Part shown: piece after piece, positions 24,653 to 38,420 of the stretch
Numbering within the stretch: position 1 is the first letter of the stretch
Layout of the letters: each line of letters opens with the position of its first letter
DNA from: Amphibalanus amphitrite
Taxonomy: Eukaryota; Arthropoda; Thecostraca; Balanomorpha; Balanidae
Direction of reading: 5' to 3'
Assembly (NCBI RefSeq): GCF_019059575.1
Contig: NW_024882743.1
Span: forward strand, 1-64,000
DNA: 64,000 bases
Position numbers and translations under genes: made by a program
Notes under the pieces: generated by a model
Seen by the model: the letters and a program-made list of their open reading frames with translations, nothing else
The model's database searches: none
What the model was told of the DNA's origin: nothing

Positions 24653-26459
24653 GGGGCATTCCACGTCAAATCGAACAAAAATCGGCGGTTTTGCACCTTA
24701 CCATCAGCGATTTCATTATAAATTTGTGAGCGAGTTCCTGTGGGGCCCCGGACATTACATTGATGTTTTTTGCACATTCTGACCACAGGTCTTCTAAATA
24801 TAGGGCATCAAATTTTTACCAAATGTTGCATCTTTATATTTTTGAACGACCATAACTTCGGTTGTACTTGTTTGATTTGAATGAAATAAACCTTACTGTT
24901 TAGGTTATTTCTTAAGCATTTGTTTAGAACTGCACCTACTTAAATATATGACCTTGAAATTTGCTTAACTCTGTTCTTAAGCACAAATATTGAAATAGCA
25001 AAAAACACGTCACCTTCGATTTGGCTCATTTTCATATATTTTATTGCCTACCATATTCTTAACAACCTGTGAAAAAACTAGAGTGGGCCATTCATAAGTT
25101 TTGAAGAAAATTGCACATATGCAAACGTATGTTAGCACGCGCAGTGGAGGGGGAAGAGCGAATTTCGCCCACCCCTCCTGTTTTTCGCCAATATCTCATA
25201 AGATTAATGCGAAATTAATTATAGCTACCTGTCAAGAATTGAATTGGACATCTCATCGTGCAAGCAATAAGAAAATCGGTTCACAACTGTTCTAGTAATA
25301 GCGGTGTAAAGTGAACATCCTGTCGCCGCAGCGACGCGGCGACTCGGCAGCCGGCGCCGACCGCTACGCGCCGCCTGAATTGTAGACTGTGCCGGGACGG
25401 AACGGAACGGTTCCGTCTTTACATCGCGCTCCCTACCGCTGATAACGTTCGATTCGCGTCAAATTTTGTGAGAAGACTAAGAAATGTACAGGCAATCTTA
25501 TGGTGAAAGAATTTTGAAAATCGGTTGGTAAACAATTGAAATATGAACGTGTAAACACAAAATTGTGATTGCTGCGTTTCCCGCATCGGCCGAGCCCGCC
25601 TCAGCCGGCGACATGATACTCTTAGCAGGCCTCTAACTGCCATATTTATATTTGGATTAACTAGAAATTCCCCATACATACGAAAAAAATGTATGTTCTT
25701 TCGTATAGTGAAGATCAAAAGACGTGAAGATATCGATGCGTGATAATGTTTTCGTTGACTTTACTTCATGATGCATTTCCACACGGCTCAAAATTCACCG
25801 CAAAATACCGTTTGCCTGAGACACTTTTACTATGGAACGTGAATGCTTGACTACGATGACTATGCATTTCCATTCTCGCAGAGTTTAGGATATCACTAAT
25901 CAGCAATCATTCATTTCAGAAAGTGTACACAAGCAAGCATGTCATGATGTCTTGACTCTGTCTTTCAAGGTCACGCGCGGTTGCGTGATGTTGATGCATG
26001 AAAATGGCGCGCTTGCCGCGAAAGTTATGAATGGCCCACTCCAATTTTTTCACAGATTGTTAGGAACATTGTGACGGACATAATTTGTAAAAATTACCCA
26101 AATCGAAGGTGACGTGTTTTTTGCTATCTAAATTTTTCTGTTTTAATTCAAGGTCAAATGCATTTCAAGGTCACTTCAATTTAATTTTATAATTAAAAAT
26201 CAAAGCCTTATCAATTGCCTATAAGACCCTGTTAATATCATTTTGATACCAGAAAAGGAACCAGAGTTATAGCCATTTAAAAAATTGATGTGTGGCATTT
26301 TTCGCTATATTCGATGACCTATATCTCAGCGATACGTTATCAAATTTCGAAAATATTATACGTAACTCAGTTTTGAACCATGCCCAGTCTGCCTACAAAT
26401 TTTCAGAAAAATCGAAGGGGATGACGGATTTCGGTGTTTGATTTGACGTGGAATGCCCC
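24653..26459. mobile_element. 1.8 kb TIR element with ATCT duplication
   Basis: Perfect 20 bp terminal inverted repeats (GGGGCATTCCACGTCAAATC at the left, its complement at the right) are flanked by ATCT on both sides (24649-24652 and 26460-26463). Inverted similarity reappears deeper. CACGTCACCTTCGATTTGG near 25005 matches the complement near 26100-26118, and AGTGGGCCATTCATAA near 25082 matches the complement near 26027-26042. The element therefore has long, imperfect fold-back arms of roughly 450 bp and a middle of about 0.9 kb that includes a GC-rich patch at 25320-25375. No transposase frame is visible. A 4 bp duplication other than TTAA does not let me name the superfamily. Confidence 0.8.
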
Positions 26460-26463
26460 ATCT

Positions 26464-29400
26464 ATTACATCAGTCTACTCATTTTAGGCTGGCACATGAG
26501 ACTCATTACTTAGTTGAATGGATCTCATGAGTCAGAGTAAAGTTTGTTTGTAGCCGACGCTGTCGTGCTGTCGGATAAAGTTCACTGAAATGCCAGACCA
26601 ACAATTGGAGTGACTGGCCGACGTAAATGCTTCCAAACGAGGCATATCTACCCACCATGAATAACATAATTTTGCCAGCCACCGCGGTAGCTGCACCGAC
26701 TTGATGTCGCTCGACAGCAAATGAGCCAGGACTCTCCTGAGCATCAGTCCTGTTTTAGGCACAAAGTACCTACGATGTGATGAGTCCTTTCTGAGCCGGG
26801 AGATGGTGTGCATAAGAGTATAAGCGGTTGAGACGCCCTAAAATCCAAATCATAAGATGGGTGCGGCGCTCAAGAGGAACCGGTCTCCAACAGACAGTCA
26901 CGGTGGGGTCGGGCAGACTGGGGCGGGGAGGCGTGAGATCGCACACGCAGAGGTCAGCAGCGGGTCGCAGTGGGGCTGGGTAGAGTAGAATAGGCTGCAC
27001 ACTCGGTCAGCAGCGGAGTGCGAAAGATCTGCGGGTCAGCAGTCAGCAGAACGACGACCATCCCTCACCGAGCATGCCCCGTCCCCACTGAAGGCCATCA
27101 TGGCTGATCGATGGTTCGTTCATGTCGAGTGACCGCCCCCTTCCACTCAGTTTCCAGATACTTGACCTGAGCAGCCTGCCCTTATCGCCGTGGGCAGGTT
27201 AGCGGCCCGACTCAGCGGCGGGGCCGGATCCGCCGCCGCAACTAGTGCAACCGCTCGTGGCATCAGAGATGAGATGTGGGCGTCATTGAAGAGGCGGGAT
27301 GAATTTCAGCAGTTATTATGCTCAGCTTTCAAACGAAGTGCTTTCATCCAAATGAGAGCAGTTATTTTCAGAAAGCCAACGCGCACTTAATCAGAAGCTG
27401 TTCCGCTGCAGTCAAATGGATGGCGCAACTTGCTGAGGTCACCTATGACACGAACGGCAGCGCATAGCTCGACCTTCATCAGGAAATAATCCAGCGCACA
27501 CGGCAACAAGGTCAGCTTGGAGTCGACCATACTGGCAGCACTCTCTCGGCTGACGCACTCGTGGCTTAACATTCCTGGGTATCATCTCCAAGACCATAAA
27601 CTACCGTCAACCAGCCCCAGGGCGGCAGGACCGGCGGGCAGCCTCCCGGCGACAGGCAGTCTCCCCGGTAGCGCTGGCGACAGGAGACAGAACCCGGCAG
27701 CCCTGGCGACAGAGGCAGAGGACTTAGCGAGTCTTGGCGACAGGAGACAGGACCCAGCAGCCTCTTGGCGACAGGTGGGAGTCCACCGTGACAAATGTCT
27801 CCCCGCGGCAGTCACTAAATCAGGGCCAAAACAGTCGAACATCCACCGGCAGATCAGCACACCGCCGAGCCGGACACGGTTTCCCCATCGTCCCTGGCGA
27901 GCACTCCATCACCGCGACACACGTTCATCAGCCGACCGACAAGCCTGAATGCTGTACGACATCCGACGGGTCCGTCAGGGTTCAGGAGGGGTGAGCGAGG
28001 AGCGCCCACTGCCTTCTAGCCATTCATGGCGCATCAAGTTGCCTTGCAGCTTGACAGTATGGATGGCGGCGGCAAGGGCTGTGCTGCAAAGGCCTTCTCT
28101 GGAGCGCATTAGGTGCGGCTCATGGTCACGCCCCGTGGGAGGACACGTGAATTTGCTCGGCTCAAGAGGTGTCGGTGTCAGAGGTTAGACCAGCTTAGAA
28201 GGTGTCCTTGTTGGCTGTTTTGCCGTCTATGTAGGTGGCTTTGTGGGGGCTCTGTCAGCAGGCACACAGGTTGAGGTGTCAGAACACTTTTGGGCTTGGC
28301 GTGTGCATTCACCCCACCCGAATGCGATGTTTTAGACCGGCATGCATGGACGCAGAGCCGTAAGCTCTTGTATACCTCAGGCTCTAGGAAAAGAGGGGCA
28401 CTCCTGTGAAGGCGAAACAGATTAAGCCGAAAGGGAAACGATAAATGATGCAGCAAACTGGGATGTCCATCAAGTGGGTGCCACTGCGAAATCATACATC
28501 CAGTACAGAAACTTCAGGAGTATGCGCTTATCTTGTTTGGTGTACTAGAACTTTTAGAACAAAACATTAAGAAATGTATGCAAAAATGACTAGGCTTAAC
28601 AGTAGAATGCAGTTTTGATTGCTGAGTGTGCTGCTCACGCTTTAAAAGCCATAGAAATAAACAAATCACTGATTGATACGTTATTTTGGCTTTATACGGA
28701 TTAAAATTAGGCACACCATGAAGATTAAGTAAACTGCTGGCGGCCATCTTGAATTATTTAAGACAACAGACAAACGAGTTATTCACTTAAATTACTTTTG
28801 GCTCCAGTTACTATTTTTCAGTCAAATAAAGCACAATGAAGTAGGCAATTCGAAATACATCGCGAGACGCAATTCTTTGTGATTTTAGAGACCATGCAAC
28901 GTTTGCTTGAATCAAATTTAACGGCACTGATAGATTTATGTATCAATACATTGGGTAGGTAGTGTCACAGGAAGTATATAACTACTGACGATTGGAGCTC
29001 CAATTTATACTTAGATATGATTACTGGGCTTGACATTTGGCTCAACGAGGTGCTGATCGGTGGTGCCAGTATATTTTATGCCAGTTGAGAGGAAACCAGC
29101 GACTGCGGGTGGCCCATTGATTTATGAGATCTGTTGACTGACATGACATTGATCAATTAGGTACTTAAGTGTGAATTATTATGCTTCTATCTTATTTTAT
29201 GCACCTGAAGCGTTCCAGGTCGTAGTGAGTATAAATAACAGGTGAAGTCATATAAATATATGACTTCTTCTCAATCCAGCAGTTGTGTAAAATTGTTTAG
29301 TTACAATGCAAGGAGCTCATTAATCTTGCCAGGTGCGAATTGAATGCGGCTATCCTGAAAGTAGGTATCAAACCCCATACCCTATCGGGAATCACATCCA

Positions 29401-29588
29401 CTGAAACAAAAGTAATTATATGCAGACATTGGACTGTCTTGCGAGTCGAAATGAATGCAAATGTATAGCAAGGAACTGTAAATAACCCTGACCGTCGGTA
29501 AAGGTTGGTGGATTCAGGAAACTGCAATAGTGCCAGTTTTCATTAGTGTCTTGTGAAGTTTTCGAGAAAATATATATGAAATATAATG
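26464..29588. other. No supported gene; GC-rich 26.8-28.3 kb
   Basis: GC-rich patches around 26.85-27.3 and 27.6-28.2 kb hold several short overlapping ORFs with no domain. The rest is AT-rich. The repeat at 27640-27790 is listed separately. Confidence 0.45.
27640..27790. repeat. Degenerate tandem repeat built on GGCGACAG
   Basis: GGCGACAG recurs at about 27648, 27678, 27714, 27747 and 27777, usually followed by GAGACAG and then a CCCAGCAGCC or CCCGGCAGCC block. Spacing is about 30-36 bp, and copies are diverged. Confidence 0.6.
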
Positions 29589-29590
29589 TA

Positions 29591-30763
29591 CGGTCGTCAA
29601 GTTAGATGTAAGTGAATCCTAATCTATAATCTAAGATTCGGAATCAGGTGAGCCCCTACGATTTGGACCAAACTTGGTCAGTGGATAGTACGTAACGTCC
29701 TGATTACGATGCACCCAAAATCTAAGCTCGGCCCGCCATATTTACGAAGTTACGGATGTTTGAATTTCAAGGTCATTCGGGAGAGCCCCTGCGATTTCCG
29801 TCAAAATTTGTGTACGGACACTCTAGATGCTCCTCATTACGAATATCACAAAATTTAAGCTCGGCCCGCCATATTTACGAAGTTACGGAGGTTAGAATTT
29901 CAAGGTCATTTGGGTGAGCCCCTGCGATTTCCGTCAAAATTGGTATACGGACATATTACATCCTCCTCATTACAAATATCATAAAAGTTAAGCTCGGCCC
30001 GCCATATTTACGAAGTTACGGAGTCACAAAGTTACGGAATTTCAAGGTCATTCGGAGAGCCCCTCCGATTTTCGTCAAAATTTGTATGCGGACACATTAC
30101 ATGCTCCTCATTACGAATATCGTAAAAGCTAAGCTCGGCCCGCACTATTTCAAAAGTTAGAGATGTTTGAATTTCAGTGAGTTTCAAACGTCAGTAACTT
30201 TTGAAATAGTGCGGGCCGAGCTTAGCTTTTACGATATTCGTAATGAGGAGCATGTAATGTGTCCGCATACAAATTTTGACGAAAATCGGAGGGGCTCTCC
30301 GAATGACCTTGAAATTCCGTAACTTTGTGACTCCGTAACTTCGTAAATATGGCGGGCCGAGCTTAACTTTTATGATATTTGTAATGAGGAGGATGTAATA
30401 TGTCCGTATACCAATTTTGACGGAAATCGCAGGGGCTCACCCAAATGACCTTGAAATTCTAACCTCCGTAACTTCGTAAATATGGCGGGCCGAGCTTAAA
30501 TTTTGTGATATTCGTACTGAGGAGCATCTAGAGTGTCCGTACACAAATTTTGACGGAAATCGCAGGGGCTCTCCCGAATGACCTTGAAATTCAAACATCC
30601 GTAACTTCGTAAATATGGCGGGCCGAGCTTAGATTTTGGGTGCATCGTAATCAGGACGTTACGTACTATCCACTGACCAAGTTTGGTCCAAATCGTAGGG
30701 GCTCACCTGATTCCGAATCTTAGATTATAGATTAGGATTCACTTACATCTAACTTGACGACCG
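29591..30763. mobile_element. 1.17 kb near-perfect palindrome (fold-back element), TA-flanked
   Basis: The whole interval is one giant inverted repeat centred near 30177, with arms of about 570 bp and a short loop of about 35 bp. The left arm starts CGGTCGTCAAGTTAGATG and the right arm ends in its complement. TA flanks both ends (29589-29590 and 30764-30765). Arms appear almost identical; one mismatch I noticed is CATTACG against CAGTACG. Each arm contains four diverged copies of a 133-141 bp unit beginning AGCCCC (left arm 29651, 29784, 29917, 30058) with the words AAGGTCAT and AAGCTCGGCCCGCCATAT. No coding capacity. Likely a fold-back MITE. Confidence 0.9.
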
Positions 30764-30765
30764 TA

Positions 30766-33700
30766 TATAATGTTAGGTATATTTATTCGCTAAACGTAAA
30801 ACAAGGCGTGAGGACGAACGACTGTGAGAGGAACGTTTTTTAGTTAGGGTTACAGGCAATAAGTTCTTAAGTAACCTTTTTAATAATGAGTTTGCAGAAG
30901 AATGCGATAATTATGGTGACGTTAAAAATAATCTGTCGCAGAAAAACACACCTCCACCGTCCACGTCACAATATGAGAATGACATTTACATCATTTGGTT
31001 AATGGTAACCGTCAACATTTATCACTGTCCACGCTACGTACTTTCCTAGTCTCTGCGAGCTGCGTGAGTCCGAGGAATCCAATTTCAGGCCTGAGGTCTT
31101 TTGCCTCATATATCGCCTTCCTCCGTCCCACTCGGTCCACTTTCAGCGTCTCACAATCTCACTGCCACCTCACTGTGAAGAAACTCACCGGAGGCCATGC
31201 CTGCTCTTCTCATCGGCTCCACTCATCGCCCAGCAGACCTCCTCGACATGTCTTAGCCGCCTGTGGTATTGCACAGCGGACATTGCAGAGTCTCGTCTCT
31301 CAGTCAACATCTCACCGCGACATGTCTGTCTCGCTGGCCGCTATTTTCGGCTGTGCCGCGGGCGTGGCCTGGGGTGGCGACCCTGACCCAGATTGGCCGG
31401 CGGCGAGGCTACGTGTCCTGAGTGCAATTCGAGGTCCGCAACCATGTCGCCAGAGGCTCGAGACAGGCTGTCATCACCATCGGTCGGGCCACTGCAGATA
31501 TGTGTCATGGCAGATGGGAGTTCGCGATGTCTCAGAGAAAATTTGGAGACCGTTTGTGTTACAGTTAAATAGAAAAAAGCGACTGCACTGACCTTACTTT
31601 TCCAGAAGGGGTGGTTTAGTGGTGCATTGCAGTACAGCCATGGAGCTTCACTCATTCGCGGCCTGTGCGTCGTGCGCCGCTGGAGGGTATTGATTATTGA
31701 AGAAAGCAAAGTATACCTATAAATAGCCTTTTTGCAGGACCGCTGAATTAACTTGATGGCGCTGTCTCACTTTTAATTCCTGTCTGTAAATATGCGGCAA
31801 GTACGTGTAGCGGACGCATGCATGACTTCTGGAAAAGAGTGCCGTTGAAAAACGGTCATCCATGAGTCTTTAAGTATTAGGTCGAGCCGTGATTAACCAA
31901 GCCGCGAACAATAACACAAGGACTCCTCAAACTGCCCCACTGAGTTGCAATAAAAACAATTGGAGGCTGCAATGGCAGGCGGATATAGCCTCATTTCCCA
32001 GGCGCGCCGCCCCGGGTGATTCCCAATGATGGGCTCTGTTGTCCTGTGTCGGAGAAGTTCCGACTCGGGACAGAGTCATTCACACAGCCCCGTTCAGCTA
32101 GATTAAACAAGTTCAAGTGTTCGATTAGTTTGGGCTGTTCTGACTTTTACTTTCGCCCGGCATTGTTGGCGCCATGGCTTCATTTTGTGAGGCAGTTGGC
32201 CAGATGTTAACATGGAGCCGTTTGTGCCATAAGAAAAGTTTGCTGCTAACGGCAGGCAGTTTGAAATTAAACGGTCTGCAGTTCAGCATGTGTATTTCAT
32301 GATCGGTTTGGATAGTTTTCTTTCAGGGAATGATATCCTTACACCTAAGATATCTTTTGTTTTCTTTGCTTCTAAATTTTACTGAGTGGTGACCCTGAGT
32401 CCTCAAACAACTTTTAAAGGATGCGCCTGCAATTTGCAAATGACAACCTGATAACTTGACAGTCTGACAGCCTCTAACGACCCATGATCATCCGAGAATA
32501 CCTGCGGCCAACGTGACCTCAGAAGCTTTTTCTTCAGTAGGTATCTTCTCGTTCGCCCAAGCGTGCGCCTTTTTCTTTCTTTGTGTTTTCTTCCTCATAT
32601 GTATTTTGAAGAATCGAAGCTGCTTTTAGCAGGAGCCCTCCAAATAGGGAGTACCTTCCGGGAAATAGTTCATCTAAGAACTGCTCATTTCTGGTCAACT
32701 TTAATTTGACAGCCGTGATTGAAAATGTTCTGAGAAGGCACACTATAACTTTGAAATTTCACGTAAACCCAGCGTTTTTTCTGAAATGAGATCTGTTTAG
32801 TCCGAATGGCTGTGCCGACGGCTTGGCGGCCATCGCTGCCTGCAGTGACCTGATGCGGGGGAGGTGCGGTAAGAGTGGCTGTTACAGCCACCGGGAGCTT
32901 TAACAGCACCTCCCCGGCGGCAGTCCCGGCGCTCACACCTCACACCGCCATCTGCGTCAAGCTCACGGACCGCTGCAGGTCCGCGCTCAGCAACAGGTCT
33001 GCACCGCGGTAGGAGATTTGAACCAGGGGGCGGGCGTGGCGCGGTCTGTGCTGACCCGGTGACCTCGACCTGTGACCTGGACTGCGCTGCCCCTGGCAGT
33101 GCCGCCACCGGCGCCAGTTTAATCACCATAGGACGGACGATACGTTGGACGGGCATGCGAGTCCGTGCAGCCGGGGTCGTTACCCCAGAAACAGTGGGGG
33201 CAGACCTGCCCTGGAAGATTCTTCCTTTGGCACGCCGGTCACGCTTCAAATCACGGACAAGGCATCCAATATTTGTGGGCACTGGGCGAAGTCTGCTGGC
33301 AGAACGGAGCAAAAGATATTAAAAATGCATGGCGGAATCTGTTGCACGGAAAGACTGCGTCATCTCTACCTGAGGAAGAACAGCTCTGGTTTGTAGCAAT
33401 AAGGTCTTCCATTTTGGCTTCCCTTCATTCGTTTAAGCAACTGATCTATTTGTAATTAGATCAGCCCACACAGCTCAACTCGCTTCTTTCATTGCAAATG
33501 CTACAGCAAACTGCATAAAGGAAGGTTGAGCTCAAGCTACGATCGCTGCTTGGTGTCATCAGCCTACGAATGAAAATGCCCAAAACAACTTTAGATAAAC
33601 AACGCTTGATATCTTTGTGCCTGATCCAGCGCACTGTGTGGTGGTCGTGACATTATCGCTCGGACAAACTTGCTGAAGTTATTTTTGTGAACCTCGTTTT

Positions 33701-36700
33701 CCAGTTCGATGAGAGGAAAGTTAGGACATTTTTAATAAGCATAAAGTACCACAACGCATTGGCCTAAAATACGAAATTCTGTGTAGTCTTATTAAGCTTG
33801 AATTACGTGTAACGCGTTTCCATACGTTCATAAGGCGTTTACCCAAATATGTGCACGGAGTCATCAGATCCTCGTACTAGTGCTTAGTATTCATGGGAAT
33901 CTACATTAATGCACGGTACATTTGGAATCATGCAAATTCCAGCCATTCTCGGGCTTTATTTCCAAGGTGAAGAATGTTCATACCAGAAACATTGGCAAAA
34001 TTTGCTTCTCTTCATTTTAAACGAGCAAAGATTACTCGTTTACATTCATTTAACTACTTGTGAGGTCAATGTGTTTCTGTCTGCGTTGTCCTACAAGTTA
34101 TAGCTGAATAAACTCAGTCAACTCACACGTGATTCATATTGAAGTTTTTGAGTAGAATGAAGTCACAGGCATGAGAAATTCAAATGGTTCGTTAAGCTTT
34201 TTTGGGCAGTTGGTTTTTGTAATAATCAATTTCCAAAATTTCATAAACGCGATCGCATCCTGGATTTTCATCGAGGCCGAGTACAAAAACTTAAAATGCT
34301 AAGCTGGACTAGTCTGAATTTTGTTTTGTGTTCGCTTTAGCTGCTCTACGTAAGTTCTTAGGTATATTTCATCACTGAGTTTTTTTGTTTTCTTGTCTTA
34401 TCTACTTAAAAAAAAACTAATGGAACGATATCTTTTCATTTCTTAGTGTAAGAAAATGAATCAGCCACTATCTTTCGTGTAAGTGAAGCCCACAGGATCA
34501 AGCGCAGTATATCAAGCGCAGGATATAAATTACATGGAAAGTTCAAAATGAATTTGCAACAACACATTAGCATAGCAACGTAAATGAAATAGCAACATTT
34601 CACTTGTCATGGTGCACATCACTTAAATTCCTGTTCATCAACTTCAATTATTTCCATAATTGCATTCATACCTTTCACTGAATAGATAATTCAGCAAAGG
34701 GTGAAAGAGGCGGCCAGAATTTATTATCTATGAGAAGGTAATACAGCGGACCACTGCCTTATTAGCAGGTAGGTAGGTATATACCTACCTATACTTCCGA
34801 TAAATTTCCACTGCTGATGCTCTTCCTTTGATGAAACGTTCTGTAGCCGTATCATGTTTTTGGTTTATTTATTTGGAGAGTAATCGTATCGACCAAAACG
34901 ACGACAGCTCGGCACAGTGAGGTGCAATCTTATTAAAACATGTGCTTGACAGGGATAAAATAAATTGGCGAGCCTTGGCTTCATGGAGCGCAACCGTCAC
35001 GGTCAGGGTTCATTTACCACGCAGCATGTCTCGAGCGACATACCTGAATGAGGCCAACTGTGAGAACGGTTATTAATGGGCTTGTGGTTTCCGCGCTTCC
35101 AAGCATTTATACAAAGCTTCATTATTATACTTGACCACGTTGATTAATCTTGACGCAGGGTGTGACATTTAAGTCAACATAAGAAATCGTTATATCCACC
35201 TGAGCAATTTGAAACTTTATTTGTTTATTATCTGTGAATTGATATTCGTCGCTTCTGAACAGCATTTAGTTCAACATAATGCGCCCTTTTTTATTTTTGA
35301 ATTTATTTGAGAAACACACATGAATCACCTGACACGTAGGCCGGGCCGACTGCTTACAGTAATGCTGTCATATAGATGGTTTCCTCATTCAAGGTTGTTC
35401 ATTAAGGCACGTTGAGAGATCAACACTATCAACATTGTTTAGCGTCCATTGCCAGAAACGGCACTGGCTTCGCTTCCAAAACTAACATTTCAAAACAGCC
35501 AACTTATGGTGTTTTATTCAATTTGCTTTAAGTGTCATTGCTTTTGAGTTGTTTGTTTCATATACCTACCCATGTCAGTTGTAACGCTAAGGCCTGTATA
35601 TATGCCAATCTGATAAGATGATTGCTTGATACAAAATGAAGACAGCATACTGTGCACTCCCCACATTCCAACATCGGAAATGCATAGCTAACTACCATTC
35701 TACTGTTTCTGGAAAGCTGTGTCATGTGAAGTGATCCCTGCCGCTGGCGTCGGGTCACCTTTCGGCGGTGGCACTTCTCCGGTGAACTGTACCTGCGTTC
35801 CGCCATCCCACCCTCGCACGACAGCTCAGCGGACACTTCCTATATATGCAGACATCGCTGCCGGCCGCGGAGCCAGCGCGGACACCGTCGTCTCTGGTCG
35901 TCGGCCGACGTCGTCTCTGGTCGTCGGCCGACGGGGATCTGTCGCTCGACGGTCGACGGCGACATCGTCTGGCCGGACGATAAACAGGCCCGGAAGAGCC
36001 CCTGGCCCTGGCCGGCGCACAGTGCCGACCCAAATATTACTGCAAGCCGTCTGGCGCGCGGGTGTCGTCTGTGTAGTTCGGGGCTGGTCTGGTAGGACGC
36101 CGGCTGGTGGGATTTCAAGGACAGGCCTGCAACTATGAATGAATGTCCGTTATAGTATGGCCAGACAGTCCGGTATTTCCCTGGGTTATATTTTCGACCG
36201 ACCCTGCTTTACTGAGGTGATTTTAATAACGGAAGTAGATAACTAGTGAGGGAGCAGCGAGGCGTAAAATAGCTCAGAGAAATTCCAGGAAGTAAAACGC
36301 ATTATCCATGATAATTACATTTTCATAATGAAACCCAAGAATGCATGGAAATGAGTCTCAATGCTGCCAAGCATGGTCGCTGCTCTCAGAAATGGCATCG
36401 GTTCAATGACTAACTGGACATCTATGCTAATCGATGTTTTCCAGCTGTCTGGATGGGAACACGGGTGAACGCGGTCATTCTGGCGCGACACGTCACGTGG
36501 CAGGCGTGACGCCGCAGACTCGGCGGGTCGAAATGAAGCGAGCTCGCACGTGAAATGACGTCATTGGCCCGATGGAGCGCCAGCACAAACACTGGGCGCC
36601 AGCCGCCGCTGCATTGATTGCAGAACAAATCAGTGAGGACACGCGTCGACAGACGGCAGCCCGTCATCACTGCCTGAAATGACATTCTATTTAATAATAA

Positions 36701-37590
36701 ATGGAATTACGTGCAGACTGACTATTGACTAAACTAACCGAACTGAAGGTAAATATTATTCGGTGCCTGAAAGAGTCTCTTCATGCACATGGACTTTAGT
36801 CTAAATGACAAAAAAACTCCTCACGTTTTCTGGTTAAGCAAATTATTCCACTCAGGAGTCAGGGCATAACAAAAACGAATGCCGCCAATATGAAATTGGC
36901 AATGTAATGTCTACAACTTACCATTGGTTATGCAACTCCGCCGAAATATTTGTCGACCCAATCGTAATTGATGTTCGAACAAGACAGAAAAGAGCGCAGC
37001 GCCGTACGCATCCGCGGCTTTACTGCGTTCCGTCCTAAAAGAACGCCTCGAGCCGGCTGCCAAACGACGCCGGCCGATCGAGGCCTCCGCGTCTCAAATG
37101 TCGCAATTCAGGGCGCAGATCACCAGCCACAGCGACCTCTAATGGATCCTCCACAATCCAATCACAGAAAATTGGCAGCTATCTGGATTCCGAGCCTAGA
37201 GTCCGCTGCCATATGCATGCGTTTTCTCCTTAAGGTCTGTCTGTAAGTAGTCTTGCATTTGCTGTTATGCCTCTTGTACTGTTTGTTTGGTTGCATTTAT
37301 TTCCACAAATTGCTGACTGATGTAAAAATGAGTGGAAGTAGTTCACTGTTTGTTGTAAATCAGTTGGTAGACCGGCTACCATGTTTTATTCAGGACATCT
37401 ACGGCATGCAAACTTCCGTGCCAATCGCCATCTCGATGAACTTTCAATAGCAAAAATGAACCCACTATTCCATCTTTTTTTCTTCCAGTATCGTCCTCAG
37501 GATCGAGCAATCGCATACGAATTAATCGGCCAGCCTACCATATTTTGTGCGGAAACTTTTCACTCATGCTCGCGAACCACCGGCACCCGT
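30766..37590. other. Gene-poor DNA, no supported gene
   Basis: GC-rich patches occur at 31.1-31.5, 32.8-33.25 and 35.7-36.1 kb. The longest frame (30995-31591) lacks a domain and an ATG start. At about 35880-35935 the phrase GTCGTCTCTGGTCGTCGGCC is duplicated in tandem. A TGACGTCA lies at 36556-36563. No exon could be defended. Confidence 0.45.
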
Positions 37591-38420
37591 GATGTCGGGG
37601 CCACCGCCCTGAGATGACCCTCCCCTCTGGCAGGGAGGAACGCCAGCGGGGTGGTAGCTGCGGCGGCGGTGTCGGGCGCGCTCTAATTGACGTGGCAGCC
37701 GAAAAATGCCGCCCAGTGGTGACAGCGCCGACGCCCGCTGCCAGCCACTCGTCGGAAACGTCACCGCCGCGGCATAAGCGTCACAATTCGGCTCGGAGGC
37801 GGTCGTGACGCGGGCACTCAATCGGACGCGCGCCTGGCTCGCCGCCGCGCGACAGACGAATTTGTTACACAAATATTGATGGTGCTAGGGGCCAGAGGAG
37901 CGACCGGAGCGCGGCGCACGAGGCAGTGAGGCGTGAGGCAGCGACACAGGACGTCGTCGCAGCCGCATAGTCGGAGAGACGGGAATAGCGGCGGGCGGCG
38001 AGCTTTGCGGGGCGGAGGGGCAGCTGCGCGAGACGGGAACGAATAGCCGAGCAGATCCGCGACTCGGGATGGCGATCAGTCTCCGGTTACAGCCGCTGGC
38101 TGCGCTGCCGCCGCCCAGCAGACGAACCCAACACCCTCGGTCACCCCGCCACCCCCCGAGCCGACCGGTCTGCCCCGCCTACCCTAACAGACGGCCGATA
38201 CGTGCCCGATCGGGGCCGGCGGCGGCGGGCGGTACAAAATCAGTCGCCGCGCGGCCATCGGCAGATGCCGCGGTCGTCGGCGGCCCGGACGACGGCGGAT
38301 TACTGCTGACCTGGATCGCAGTCGATGACGCAGAGCTAATGCGGCGATTTGTCATCGATTGAGACCGCCACTGATGAAACCCGACGCCAAACGCCCGGCC
38401 CATTATACGGTAGAGAATAA
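37591..38420. promoter_or_regulatory. CpG-island-like block upstream of the GPCR
   Basis: About 0.8 kb of dense GC/CpG sequence, about 2 kb upstream of the receptor CDS. It could contain the distal promoter or a non-coding first exon of that gene. A 97-codon Pro/Arg/Ala-rich frame (38069-38362) starts with ATG but has no recognisable domain. No core promoter element was identified, so the link to the receptor is inference. Confidence 0.3.

Noticed and set aside
29591-30763. CRISPR-like or satellite array suggested by regular 133-141 bp repeats
   Set aside because: Units are long, diverged, without unique spacers, and mirrored in an inverted arm; it is a fold-back element in a eukaryotic genome.
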